Shown here: positions 1 through 6,184 of the stretch, piece after piece
Numbering within the stretch: position 1 is the stretch's first letter
Layout: each line of letters opens with the position of its first letter
From: Duncaniella sp.
Lineage (GTDB): Bacteria > Bacteroidota > Bacteroidia > Bacteroidales > Muribaculaceae
Direction of reading: 5' to 3'
DNA length: 6,780 nt
NCBI GenBank assembly: GCA_022511285.1
Contig: JAFLRW010000101.1
Coordinates: forward strand, 1 to 6,780
Notes under the pieces: generated by a model
What the model saw: the letters and a program-made list of their open reading frames with translations, nothing else
The model's database searches: none
Told to the model about the DNA's origin: nothing
Made by a program: the position numbers and the translations under genes

Positions 1-127
1 CCATATAACTTTTTCTATCTTCTACCAACTTGAGATCACCTATACACCCAAGTGGATTTGTTACAACTATTGTATAATCTAAATCATCTAGTGTTTTTAA
101 GTATTTCCAATTGAACTTGCCTATACC
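1..127 (-). CDS. Partial AT-rich open frame of unknown function
   Basis: On the minus strand a frame stays open from position 148 to the window edge (a stop lies at 149-151), giving about 49 codons with no internal stop. No convincing start codon is visible, so both ends are undefined. The product would contain segments such as DDLDYTIVVTNPLG and LKLVEDRKSYM. Codons are of a low-GC type (GAT, TTA, AAA, AGA, ATA), unlike the C- and G-ending codons of every other gene here. GC is about 37% over bases 1-60 and 25% over 61-120. I do not recognise the family. The length of the open frame and its protein-like composition suggest real coding sequence from a low-GC replicon, phage or other organism, but 49 codons is short and chance is not excluded. 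The right-hand limit given is my estimate of the junction with pcrA. Confidence 0.35.
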
Positions 128-150
128 ATTATCAAGGACACAAAACTCTT
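118..150. other. Composition breakpoint joining foreign DNA to pcrA
   Basis: Here AT-rich sequence that does not look like helicase changes to sequence encoding recognisable PcrA. In the pcrA frame, residues from about position 128 onward (IIKDTKLLEQF, then TPENISKSENINEL) fit the family. The preceding in-frame residues from 101 to 127 do not, and that frame hits a stop at 98-100. The exact join cannot be fixed by eye; about 128 is the best guess. I see no terminal inverted repeat, no target-site duplication that could be tested on one side, and no integrase or transposase. An assembly chimera is as likely as a real insertion. Confidence 0.6.
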
Positions 151-964
151 AGAACAGTTTGCCTACGACCGCACACCTGAAAACATCTCTAAGAGCGAAA
201 ACATCAATGAGTTGATGAACAGTGTGCGCGCTTTTGTGGAAATGGCGCGCGAGGAGGGCCAGACGGCCAACAATATGGTGGCCTATCTCAACACCGTCTC
301 GCTTGCCACCGACCAGGACTCAGACGACTCCGGCTCAGACGACCGCGTCACGCTAATGACCGCTCACTCAGCCAAAGGATTGGAGTTTAACAATGTCTTC
401 ATTGTCGGAGTAGAAGACGGCCTTTTCCCTTCGCTAATGTCGTCCGACTCCATAGCCGGAGTGGAAGAGGAGCGGCGTCTGCTGTATGTGGCTATCACGC
501 GTGCCCGCAACTTCTGCCAGATGAGCTACGCCACCACGCGTTTCCGCAACGGCACTATGATGAATACCACCATCTCCCCTTTTCTCAAGGAGATAGACGG
601 GCGCTATCTTAACGGCGTTTCAAATTACACAGTGCCGTCTCGCACTGAAAGCCCGTCCAAGCCGAGGATATATTCAGTGCCCCCCTCTATGGCAGGGTCA
701 GCCGTGTCGCTCGGCACGCTGCGCCACTCATCCACACCGGAGCCCACCACATCAGCCACAGCTAAGGCTGACGGCAATTTCGTCACACACCAACCTCAGG
801 ATGTCAATAGCGGCACTCGCATCCATCATCCCCGCTTCGGCACCGGACAGGTTGTTAACGTGATGAACGATGGCATCGGGCCGCGTATGATAGTCCGATT
901 TGAAAACGATGACGTGGACGAGAGAACCCTTCTGTTCAAATATGCCAAATTTGCCATTCTATGA
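128..964 (+). CDS. pcrA: ATP-dependent DNA helicase PcrA/UvrD, 3' part only
   Basis: This is the C-terminal portion of a superfamily 1A 3'-5' DNA helicase of the UvrD/PcrA type, which acts in nucleotide excision and mismatch repair and clears proteins from DNA. Visible are helicase motif V (TAHSAKGLEF, nt 359-388) and motif VI (EEERRLLYVAITRAR, nt 464-508). The arginine in ITRAR belongs to the ATP site. A low-complexity Ser/Thr/Pro linker follows, then the C-terminal Tudor-like module (GTRIHHPRFGTGQVV to KYAKFAIL, nt 812-961), which in PcrA binds RNA polymerase. About 278 residues are present, against roughly 750-800 in a full protein. The Walker A and B motifs and all of domain 1A are missing because the gene is interrupted at about 128. 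In-frame TTG 212 and ATG 215 are internal codons, not the start: helicase-like residues continue upstream of them. The stop TGA (962-964) overlaps the nspC start by 4 bp. Assignment to PcrA/UvrD is firm; the choice of symbol is conventional. Confidence 0.88.
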   Translation: MIKDTKLLEQFAYDRTPENISKSENINELMNSVRAFVEMAREEGQTANNMVAYLNTVSLATDQDSDDSGSDDRVTLMTAHSAKGLEFNNVFIVGVEDGLFPSLMSSDSIAGVEEERRLLYVAITRARNFCQMSYATTRFRNGTMMNTTISPFLKEIDGRYLNGVSNYTVPSRTESPSKPRIYSVPPSMAGSAVSLGTLRHSSTPEPTTSATAKADGNFVTHQPQDVNSGTRIHHPRFGTGQVVNVMNDGIGPRMIVRFENDDVDERTLLFKYAKFAIL

Positions 965-2091
965 ATGTAACAGATATCCCCACTCCCACATATATAATAT
1001 ATGAAGACCGCTTGCGCCGCAATCTGTCCCTCATCACCGAGGTGGAGCGCAACGCCGGAGTCAATATCATTATGGCGTTCAAAGCCAATGCCCTGTGGCG
1101 CACGTTTCCAATCATCCGCGAATATAACCGCGACTTCACGGCAAGCTCGCTCAACGAGTTGCGCCTCGGCAACGAGGAGTTGGGGGGCGAGGCCCACGTC
1201 TATTGCCCTGTCTACACTCCTCAGACCATCGACGAATTTCTCAGTCGCGCCACTCATATCACATTCAACTCACTATCTCAGTGGCGGTTATACGGCAATA
1301 AGGCCCTGGCTGCCGGAGTGTCGCCGGGACTGAGGGTGAATCCGCAATGCTCGGTAATTGAGACTGAAATCTACAATCCCGCCCTGCCTGGTTCGCGTTT
1401 CGGGGTCACTGCCGAGCAGCTTGGAGGGTCACTGCCCGAAGGAATAGAGGGGCTCCACTTCCATGCTCTGTGTGAAAGTTCGTCATATGATCTCGAGTGC
1501 GTGCTTGAAGCCTTCGAGAGTCAATTCGGGCAATTTCTGCCACAAATTAAATGGGTAAATATGGGGGGCGGTCATCTGATGACGCGCGAGGGGTATGATA
1601 CCGACCATCTAACGACTCTGCTGCGCAATTTCAAGGAGCGATATCCGTGGCTAAAAGTGGTGATGGAGCCGGGGAGCGCCTGGACGTGGCGCACGGGCGA
1701 TTTGCTGACCACCGTGTTAGACATAGTTGAAAATCAGGATATTAAGACAGCAATTATAGATGCTTCATTTGCCTGCCACATGCCTGATTGCCTCGAGATG
1801 CCCTACAAGCCCGCCATAACAGAGAGTGTGCCCGACGCGCCGGGACTCCCGTCATACCGCCTTGGTGGCAATTCCTGCCTTAGCGGTGACTATGTAGGCT
1901 TTTGGACATTCCCAACCCCCCTGGTGCCCGGACAACGCCTCACCCTCGAAGATATGAACCACTACACCACCGTCAAGACCACAATGTTCAACGGGATTCA
2001 ACACCCCTCGATGGTGCTCTGCCGCCGGAATGGAGAGTGCGAGTATCTGCGACAGTTTGATTACTCCGATTATAAGAACCGTATGAGCTGA
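961..2091 (+). CDS. nspC: Carboxynorspermidine decarboxylase NspC
   Basis: PLP-dependent decarboxylase of the alanine-racemase fold (ODC/DAPDC class) that converts carboxyspermidine or carboxynorspermidine to spermidine or norspermidine in the cytoplasm, the last step of the alternative polyamine pathway. The 376 residues are full length for the family. Seen: the N-terminal barrel strand with the putative PLP lysine in AFKAN (K41), TASSLNE (60-66), FNSLSQW (102-108), NPALPGSRFGVT (139-150), HFHALCES (166-173), the glycine loop MGGGH (201-205) that binds PLP phosphate, EPGSA (236-240), HMPDCLEMPY (273-282), and the C-terminal CLSGD (306-310) that supplies the active-site Cys and Asp from the partner subunit of the dimer. 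YTTVKTTMFNG (335-345) completes the site. ATG 961 lies within the ATGA overlap with pcrA, implying translational coupling; no Shine-Dalgarno is visible. Oddity: from memory, the lysine motif in relatives is usually FKGFA, whereas here it is FKANA. The partner dehydrogenase is not in the window. Confidence 0.93.
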   Translation: MNVTDIPTPTYIIYEDRLRRNLSLITEVERNAGVNIIMAFKANALWRTFPIIREYNRDFTASSLNELRLGNEELGGEAHVYCPVYTPQTIDEFLSRATHITFNSLSQWRLYGNKALAAGVSPGLRVNPQCSVIETEIYNPALPGSRFGVTAEQLGGSLPEGIEGLHFHALCESSSYDLECVLEAFESQFGQFLPQIKWVNMGGGHLMTREGYDTDHLTTLLRNFKERYPWLKVVMEPGSAWTWRTGDLLTTVLDIVENQDIKTAIIDASFACHMPDCLEMPYKPAITESVPDAPGLPSYRLGGNSCLSGDYVGFWTFPTPLVPGQRLTLEDMNHYTTVKTTMFNGIQHPSMVLCRRNGECEYLRQFDYSDYKNRMS

Positions 2092-2101
2092 CACTCCCGC
2101 A

Positions 2102-3118
2102 ATGGAAACCACTACAAAATCCCCCCGTTTTTCAGTCATAGTCCCCGTCTACAACCGCATTGACGAGGTGAGCGAACTTATGGAGAGCCTTCAAGCCCAG
2201 ACTTCAAAGGACTTTGAAATCATTGTGGTAGAGGATGGCTCCACATCCCCCTGCGGCGCCATTGTCGAGGCCTATCCTGACGTTGATTCACATTATTATT
2301 ATAAGGAGAACGAAGGGCGCTCCATAGCCCGCAACTACGGGATGGAACGTGCGCGCGGGGAGTGGTTGATATTTTTTGACAGCGACTGTGTCATCCCGCC
2401 ACGCTATTTTGAAATCCTCGGCCGCGAGCTCGACGCCAATCCTCAGCTCGACTGCTTTGGCGGTCCGGATTCAGCCCACCCCTCCTTCTCTCCAACTCAA
2501 AAGGCCATTAACTATGCTATGACCTCGCTGCTCACCACCGGAGGCATCCGTGGCGGCAAGGTGAGCATGGAGAAATTCGTGCCAAGGACATTCAATATGG
2601 GCTTCCGCCGCAGCGTCTACAACCGTGTGGGCGGCTTCCGCGAAATGTTTTCCGAAGACATAGATATGAGCACACGCATCCGCGAGGCCGGATTTGAAAT
2701 AGGATTGGTGCGCCCGGCATTTGTCTATCACAAACGGCGCGTGGACTTTGCCAAGTTTTTCCGTCAGGTCCACGTCTTCGGGATGTCGCGCATCACCCTG
2801 CGCCTCCTCTACCCCGGCTCGCTGAAACTCGTCCACACCCTGCCGGCTCTTGCCGTGGTGGCCGGCATCGTGTTGGTGGCACTCGGCATTCTTCTCTCAC
2901 CGTGGTGGCTCCTCCCCATAGGCATCTATCTCGCAGCCATATTCATCACTGCCCTTGCCTTAACACGCTCTCTGCGCATTGCACTGCTGGCCGTGCCGGC
3001 AAGTGTGATTCAGATAGCAGGCTACGGCACAGGATTCCTGCGGGCGTGGTTCACCAAGATAATACTCCGCCGGGGGCGTGATATCAACCAAGAAATTGAA
3101 ATGCGACGAGGAAAATGA
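2102..3118 (+). CDS. Membrane-anchored family 2 glycosyltransferase
   Basis: Inverting glycosyltransferase with a GT-A fold (GT2), 338 residues. It should transfer a sugar from a nucleotide donor to a lipid- or membrane-linked acceptor at the inner face of the cytoplasmic membrane; donor and acceptor cannot be told from sequence. Seen: the opening strand FSVIVPVYNR (10-19), the nucleotide-binding VEDGS (43-47), NEGRSIARNYG (70-80), the metal-binding DSD (93-95), the acceptor-side segment NMGFRRSVYNRVGGF (165-179), the probable catalytic SEDIDMSTRI (184-193), and YHKRR (209-213) with the following amphipathic FFRQVHVFGMSR stretch. Two or three hydrophobic segments follow (about 247-266, 268-289 and 293-315), then a basic tail. 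It starts 10 bp after the nspC stop and its TGA overlaps the radC ATG by 4 bp, so it is probably translated from the same message. Its presence between a polyamine gene and radC gives no pathway clue. The GT2 call is firm; any named role would be a guess. Confidence 0.9.
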   Translation: METTTKSPRFSVIVPVYNRIDEVSELMESLQAQTSKDFEIIVVEDGSTSPCGAIVEAYPDVDSHYYYKENEGRSIARNYGMERARGEWLIFFDSDCVIPPRYFEILGRELDANPQLDCFGGPDSAHPSFSPTQKAINYAMTSLLTTGGIRGGKVSMEKFVPRTFNMGFRRSVYNRVGGFREMFSEDIDMSTRIREAGFEIGLVRPAFVYHKRRVDFAKFFRQVHVFGMSRITLRLLYPGSLKLVHTLPALAVVAGIVLVALGILLSPWWLLPIGIYLAAIFITALALTRSLRIALLAVPASVIQIAGYGTGFLRAWFTKIILRRGRDINQEIEMRRGK

Positions 3119-3813
3119 AACCGAGCTCCATCCCCATACGCAATCTCGGCGAAGACGACAAGCCTCGCGAAAAGGCCCTCACTCAAGGCATTCGCGCACT
3201 GAGCGATGCTGAATTGGTGGCCATCATCTTTGGCGGCGGACTGCCCGGGATGTCGGTCGTCGATATGGCACGCTCAATATTGCTTGACTGCGGCGGACGG
3301 GTGGACAACCTTGCCCGCCTATCTATGAACGAGCTGATGAGCAAATACAAAGGCGTTGGGCCGGCCAAAGCCGTGAGCCTCGCTGCTGCCTTCGAACTTG
3401 GCCGCCGCAACAGCCTCCAGGCTGCGCTTCGCGACGACCCTCAGATTCGCTCAAGCAAAGACGTCGTACACTTGATGTCGCCCCTGCTCGCCCCGCTTGA
3501 ATATGAAGAATTTTGGGTGTTGATGCTCTCGCGCTCCAACCGTGTCACATTCAAGCGCTGCGTATCGCAGGGCGGCACAGCTGCCACTTTAGTTGACATA
3601 AAACTGATTCTCAAGCGAGCTCTTGACTGTTTGGCCGAGGGGATAATTCTTGTCCACAATCATCCGTCGGGCAATCCCACTCCATCCACACAAGACGACA
3701 ACCTGACCAAACGCATCAAAGATGGCGCCACGATGCTCGATATCCGACTCTTTGACCACGTCATCATAGCCCGCACCAATTCCTACTCCTATGCCGATGA
3801 GGGCCGCCTTTAA
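3115..3813 (+). CDS. radC: RadC family JAB/MPN-domain protein
   Basis: RadC/UPF0758 protein, 232 residues, full length for the family. The N-terminal part (about 9-100) carries the RadC leader PREKALTQGIRALSDAELVAIIFGGG (seen at 17-42, quoted here only for position), then a helix-hairpin-helix-like turn YKGVGPAKAVSLAAAFELGRR (78-98). The C-terminal JAB1/MPN+ domain (about 110-232) has the metal motif HNHPSG at 181-186 and S191, D194 in PTPSTQDD, that is H-x-H-P-x(7)-S-x(2)-D, so the zinc ligands are intact. An upstream Glu for the JAMM site is most likely E131 or E132. The name comes from an old E. coli radiation-sensitivity allele later ascribed to another gene; the biochemical function remains unclear, with links to DNA repair and transformation in some species. 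ATG 3115 sits in an ATGA overlap with the glycosyltransferase stop. It is the last gene of the upstream run. Confidence 0.95.
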   Translation: MKPSSIPIRNLGEDDKPREKALTQGIRALSDAELVAIIFGGGLPGMSVVDMARSILLDCGGRVDNLARLSMNELMSKYKGVGPAKAVSLAAAFELGRRNSLQAALRDDPQIRSSKDVVHLMSPLLAPLEYEEFWVLMLSRSNRVTFKRCVSQGGTAATLVDIKLILKRALDCLAEGIILVHNHPSGNPTPSTQDDNLTKRIKDGATMLDIRLFDHVIIARTNSYSYADEGRL

Positions 3814-3831
3814 TTCCTCTGCTCATTCTTG

Positions 3832-3868
3832 ATTCTTAGGTTTTTTTTACCTTTATTCTGAGAATTTT
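3832..3868 (+). terminator. Possible weak stem-loop terminator after radC
   Basis: The arms 3832-3839 (ATTCTTAG) and 3858-3865 (CTGAGAAT) can pair over 8 bp including one G-T wobble, with an 18-base loop and a short T run (3865-3868) after the stem. A competing small hairpin AGGT/ACCT (3838-3841 with 3849-3852) would put most of a T8 tract in its loop. The stem is AT-rich, so this is a weak candidate. Its place, directly after the last gene of one tight cluster and before a promoter box, is what makes it credible. Confidence 0.3.
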
Positions 3869-3890
3869 GATAAAATAGTTGTTAACTTTG
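3856..3890 (+). promoter_or_regulatory. Bacteroidota-type promoter for the envelope genes
   Basis: TAACTTTG at 3883-3890 matches the Bacteroidota -7 consensus TAnnTTTG exactly. The transcription start should fall a few bases downstream, around 3893-3898, leaving a leader of about 45 bases before ATG 3942. The -33 element (TTG/TTTG, normally about 19-21 bases upstream) is not clear: TTTG at 3866-3869 is too close (13 bases) and TTCTG at 3856-3860 is at 22 bases but imperfect. The box lies in the only gap above 100 bases in the window, just after radC. Confidence 0.55.
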
Positions 3891-3941
3891 CAACTTGAAA
3901 ACTTATGGGGTGGCGTGTGCCGTGCCCTCACCTATCACATT

Positions 3942-5411
3942 ATGAACAGATTTCTACCATTATATCTGCTTGTGGCCCTGCTCGTTGCAGGCATTGTAGC
4001 TGCCTGCAACGAGGAAATATCCGTTGGCGGCACCTCGGTGAACAATAACAACTGCGAGGTGTCATCCTTCTCTCTTCAGCGTAATGACAGTGTGCTCTCA
4101 CGTCTTGACTCGATATATTTTGCCATCAATCTCGTTGATGCTGAAATATATAATGCCGACTCCCTACCCGTGGGCACGAAGATATCCAAGTTGTGTGTCA
4201 AGGTGGGCACAGAGAGCGCATCGGCTTGCAATATCACCTATCGCCTGCTCGGCACCGATCGCGACACCACGGTCAACCTTGTCGACAGCCCCAATGACTC
4301 AATCAACTTCTCCAATGGCCCGGTAAGGATGGAGATAGTGTCGTTCAACGGCCAGGCTAAACGCACCTATTCCGTGAGAGTCAACGTCCACAAGTCGGCC
4401 CCCGACACTTTGGTGTGGGACAGCGAAGCCTCGCGGCCTCTGCCAAGTTCGCTCAGCAGCATCACAGGCCAAAAGACAGTGATGTTCAACGGTCAGGCCC
4501 ACACCTTCACCACTGACGGCACTCAATATTCAATGGCTGTTATCACCGATCCCTATACGATGACTCACACCGTTTCGGCCGTCAGTCTCCCCGAGGGAAC
4601 ACAGATTGAAAGCATTACAGCCACTGACTCTGAGCTCTATTGTCTCGACGCCGACGGAACCCTCTACAGTTCGCTCGACGGAATCGAGTGGACTGCCCTG
4701 GATGTGACTATGGATTACATTTACGGCGGATACGAGTCAATGGTGCTCGGCGTCCGCAACGACGGAACTCAATGGACTCACCTCACCTTCCCGGCCACTA
4801 CGGAAGTAGCTGTCCCTGAAGGATGTCCGGTGAGCGGCACCAGCAATCTCATCCTTTTCTCCGGAAAATGGAACATCACCCCCACAGCAATCTTGCTCGG
4901 GGGCATTGATGCCGCCGGCCATCCCACAGGCGAGGCTTGGGCTTTCGACGGCAAAGTATGGGGCCGTCTGAGCAACACCCCGCCGCCTGCCATCTCCGGC
5001 ATGGCTATCTTCCCTTACAACACCGTTCGCATTAGCCCCAGCACCTGGCGTGTCACCGAACAAGCCTCTATAATAGCGCTCGGAGGCCGATTGAAGGTTG
5101 AGGATGGCGCCGTCGCGGCCAATGACACTGTCTATGTCTCAAATGACTTCGGCATCACCTGGCGTGTGGCTGCCACCTCTCTGCAGCTCCCCGACTGGAT
5201 GCCTCGTGTTGACGGCGCTCAGGCATTGGTGGTAGAGCGCACTCTGAGGGTGGCCCCTGATGCCGCTCCGCAGTCAAGGGTTTCAGCGCCGGTCACCGAG
5301 TGGGAGTGTCCCTACATCTACCTATTCGGAGGTCGTGAGATAAATGGCACCACTGTAGCCACAGTGCGCCGCGGCGTCATCAACAAGTTCACCTTCAAGC
5401 CAATCTACTAA
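3942..5411 (+). CDS. DUF6242-like lipoprotein with Asp-box/kelch-like propeller
   Basis: Predicted envelope lipoprotein of 489 residues, function unknown. The N-terminus MNRFLPLYLLVALLVAGIVAAC is a type II signal with lipobox VAAC (C22); the following NEE is acidic, loosely like the surface-export signals of Bacteroidota lipoproteins, so outer-surface display is possible. Residues about 40-152 form a beta-rich Ig-like region (VDAEIYNADSLPVGTKISKL, later VRVNVHKSAPDTLVW) that I associate with DUF6242. Residues about 155-489 look like a beta-propeller: SNDFGITW (400-407) is a perfect Asp-box (SxDxGxTW), SSLDGIEW (243-250) a near one, and LGG/FGG strands at 319-321, 380-382 and 462-464 are kelch-like. 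ATG 3942 is chosen because it gives the signal peptide directly; an in-frame TTG at 3879 would overlap the promoter box and add 21 residues before it. The next gene follows after 21 bp. The DUF number is from memory of the family. Confidence 0.82.
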   Translation: MNRFLPLYLLVALLVAGIVAACNEEISVGGTSVNNNNCEVSSFSLQRNDSVLSRLDSIYFAINLVDAEIYNADSLPVGTKISKLCVKVGTESASACNITYRLLGTDRDTTVNLVDSPNDSINFSNGPVRMEIVSFNGQAKRTYSVRVNVHKSAPDTLVWDSEASRPLPSSLSSITGQKTVMFNGQAHTFTTDGTQYSMAVITDPYTMTHTVSAVSLPEGTQIESITATDSELYCLDADGTLYSSLDGIEWTALDVTMDYIYGGYESMVLGVRNDGTQWTHLTFPATTEVAVPEGCPVSGTSNLILFSGKWNITPTAILLGGIDAAGHPTGEAWAFDGKVWGRLSNTPPPAISGMAIFPYNTVRISPSTWRVTEQASIIALGGRLKVEDGAVAANDTVYVSNDFGITWRVAATSLQLPDWMPRVDGAQALVVERTLRVAPDAAPQSRVSAPVTEWECPYIYLFGGREINGTTVATVRRGVINKFTFKPIY

Positions 5412-5432
5412 ACCTCCCCCACACACGCCCCA

Positions 5433-6140
5433 ATGTCAATAGCGCGCCACATATCTCTCCTGCTTATTGCTGCCTTTGCGCTGCTTGCTCCGATGCCGGC
5501 AGCGACACAGACCGTGGCGCAGACTGAGGAATATAAATTTGACCTCGGGGCCGGCATAGGGATGTCCGGTTATCTTGGCGACGTCAACGATAGCTTTATG
5601 TTCAGTCATCCGGGGGTGGACTGCAATGTGGCGCTACGCTACCTTGCCAACACCCGGCTGGCGGTGCGTGCCGTGGCTGGCGTCAGCACCCTAAGCGGCT
5701 CGAGCGCTGATATGCAAAACGCTCTGCCGGGAGGCAATGTGGCCGACTTCTCATCAACATTCTACCATTTAAGCGCCCGTGGCGAATTTAACTTCTTCAA
5801 CTATGGTATCGGAGAGAGCTATAAGCAGCTGAAGCGCTTCACCCCCTATCTGGCCGTGGGAATCGGAGGCGGGGTGGCCACGTCAGACGGCAACACAGCC
5901 TTCGGGCTAATCCTCCCGATGAGTGTCGGCATAAAATACAAGCTGAAGCATCGACTTAATCTGGCATTGGAGTTCACGATGACAAAGGTGTTCAGCGACA
6001 AGATTGATTCCCCCGCGCTCGACGACCCATATCTGATTCAAAGTTCATTTCTTAAGAACACCGACTGGACCTCCGGCATAACCCTGAGTTTGAGCTACGA
6101 GTTCGGGCGTCGATGTGTGGCTTGCAACCGTCAAGACTAA
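5433..6140 (+). CDS. DUF6089-like outer-membrane beta-barrel protein
   Basis: Predicted outer-membrane protein of 235 residues. A Sec signal peptide (MSIARHISLLLIAAFALLAP, with cleavage probably between residues 24 and 30) precedes alternating beta strands of porin-like type: EEYKFDLGAGIGMSGYLGD (32-50), VALRYLANTRLAVRAVAGVS (66-85), FYHLSARGEFNFF (110-122), FTPYLAVGIGGGVAT (136-150), PMSVGIKYKLKHRLNLALEF (162-181) and GITLSLSYEF (215-224). About eight strands would fit an OmpA-like small barrel. The pattern, including the internal SSFLKNTDWTS, agrees with my memory of the DUF6089 family in Bacteroidales. The protein does not end on the last strand: 11 more residues follow with a CVAC pair (C228, C231). 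It lies between the lipoprotein and uppS, which suggests an envelope-assembly or envelope-structure role, but none is shown. No separate promoter is seen in the 21-bp gap upstream. Confidence 0.82.
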   Translation: MSIARHISLLLIAAFALLAPMPAATQTVAQTEEYKFDLGAGIGMSGYLGDVNDSFMFSHPGVDCNVALRYLANTRLAVRAVAGVSTLSGSSADMQNALPGGNVADFSSTFYHLSARGEFNFFNYGIGESYKQLKRFTPYLAVGIGGGVATSDGNTAFGLILPMSVGIKYKLKHRLNLALEFTMTKVFSDKIDSPALDDPYLIQSSFLKNTDWTSGITLSLSYEFGRRCVACNRQD

Positions 6141-6184
6141 AAACCGCCCTCATAATATTACAGATTACAGCAAGACCGATATAT

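Noticed and set aside
1..150. Insertion sequence or prophage end at the left edge
   Set aside because: No transposase, integrase, terminal inverted repeat or tRNA attachment site is visible in the short foreign segment, so only a breakpoint is claimed.
212..217. TTG 212 or ATG 215 as the real start of a short helicase-C protein
   Set aside because: Family-like residues continue upstream to about 128 in the same frame, so these codons are internal to an interrupted gene, although translation from them cannot be excluded.
826..1257. 143-codon open frame on the minus strand across the pcrA/nspC junction
   Set aside because: It lies opposite two well-supported genes, has no recognisable domain, and is expected from GC-rich codon use.
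2471..2836. 121-codon open frame on the minus strand inside the glycosyltransferase gene
   Set aside because: It is antisense to conserved GT2 motifs and has no features of its own.
3879..3941. Earlier in-frame TTG start for the lipoprotein gene
   Set aside because: It would place the start inside the TAACTTTG promoter box and put 21 polar or mixed residues before a clean lipoprotein signal peptide that begins at ATG 3942.
3905..4048. Small 47-codon open frame in the leader, rich in Cys
   Set aside because: It overlaps the lipoprotein signal sequence in another frame, has no supporting motif, and its composition is explained by the real gene.
4737..5063. Minus-strand open frames inside the lipoprotein gene
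   Set aside because: They are Gly/Ala/Pro-rich shadows of the sense gene, without a start context or domain.
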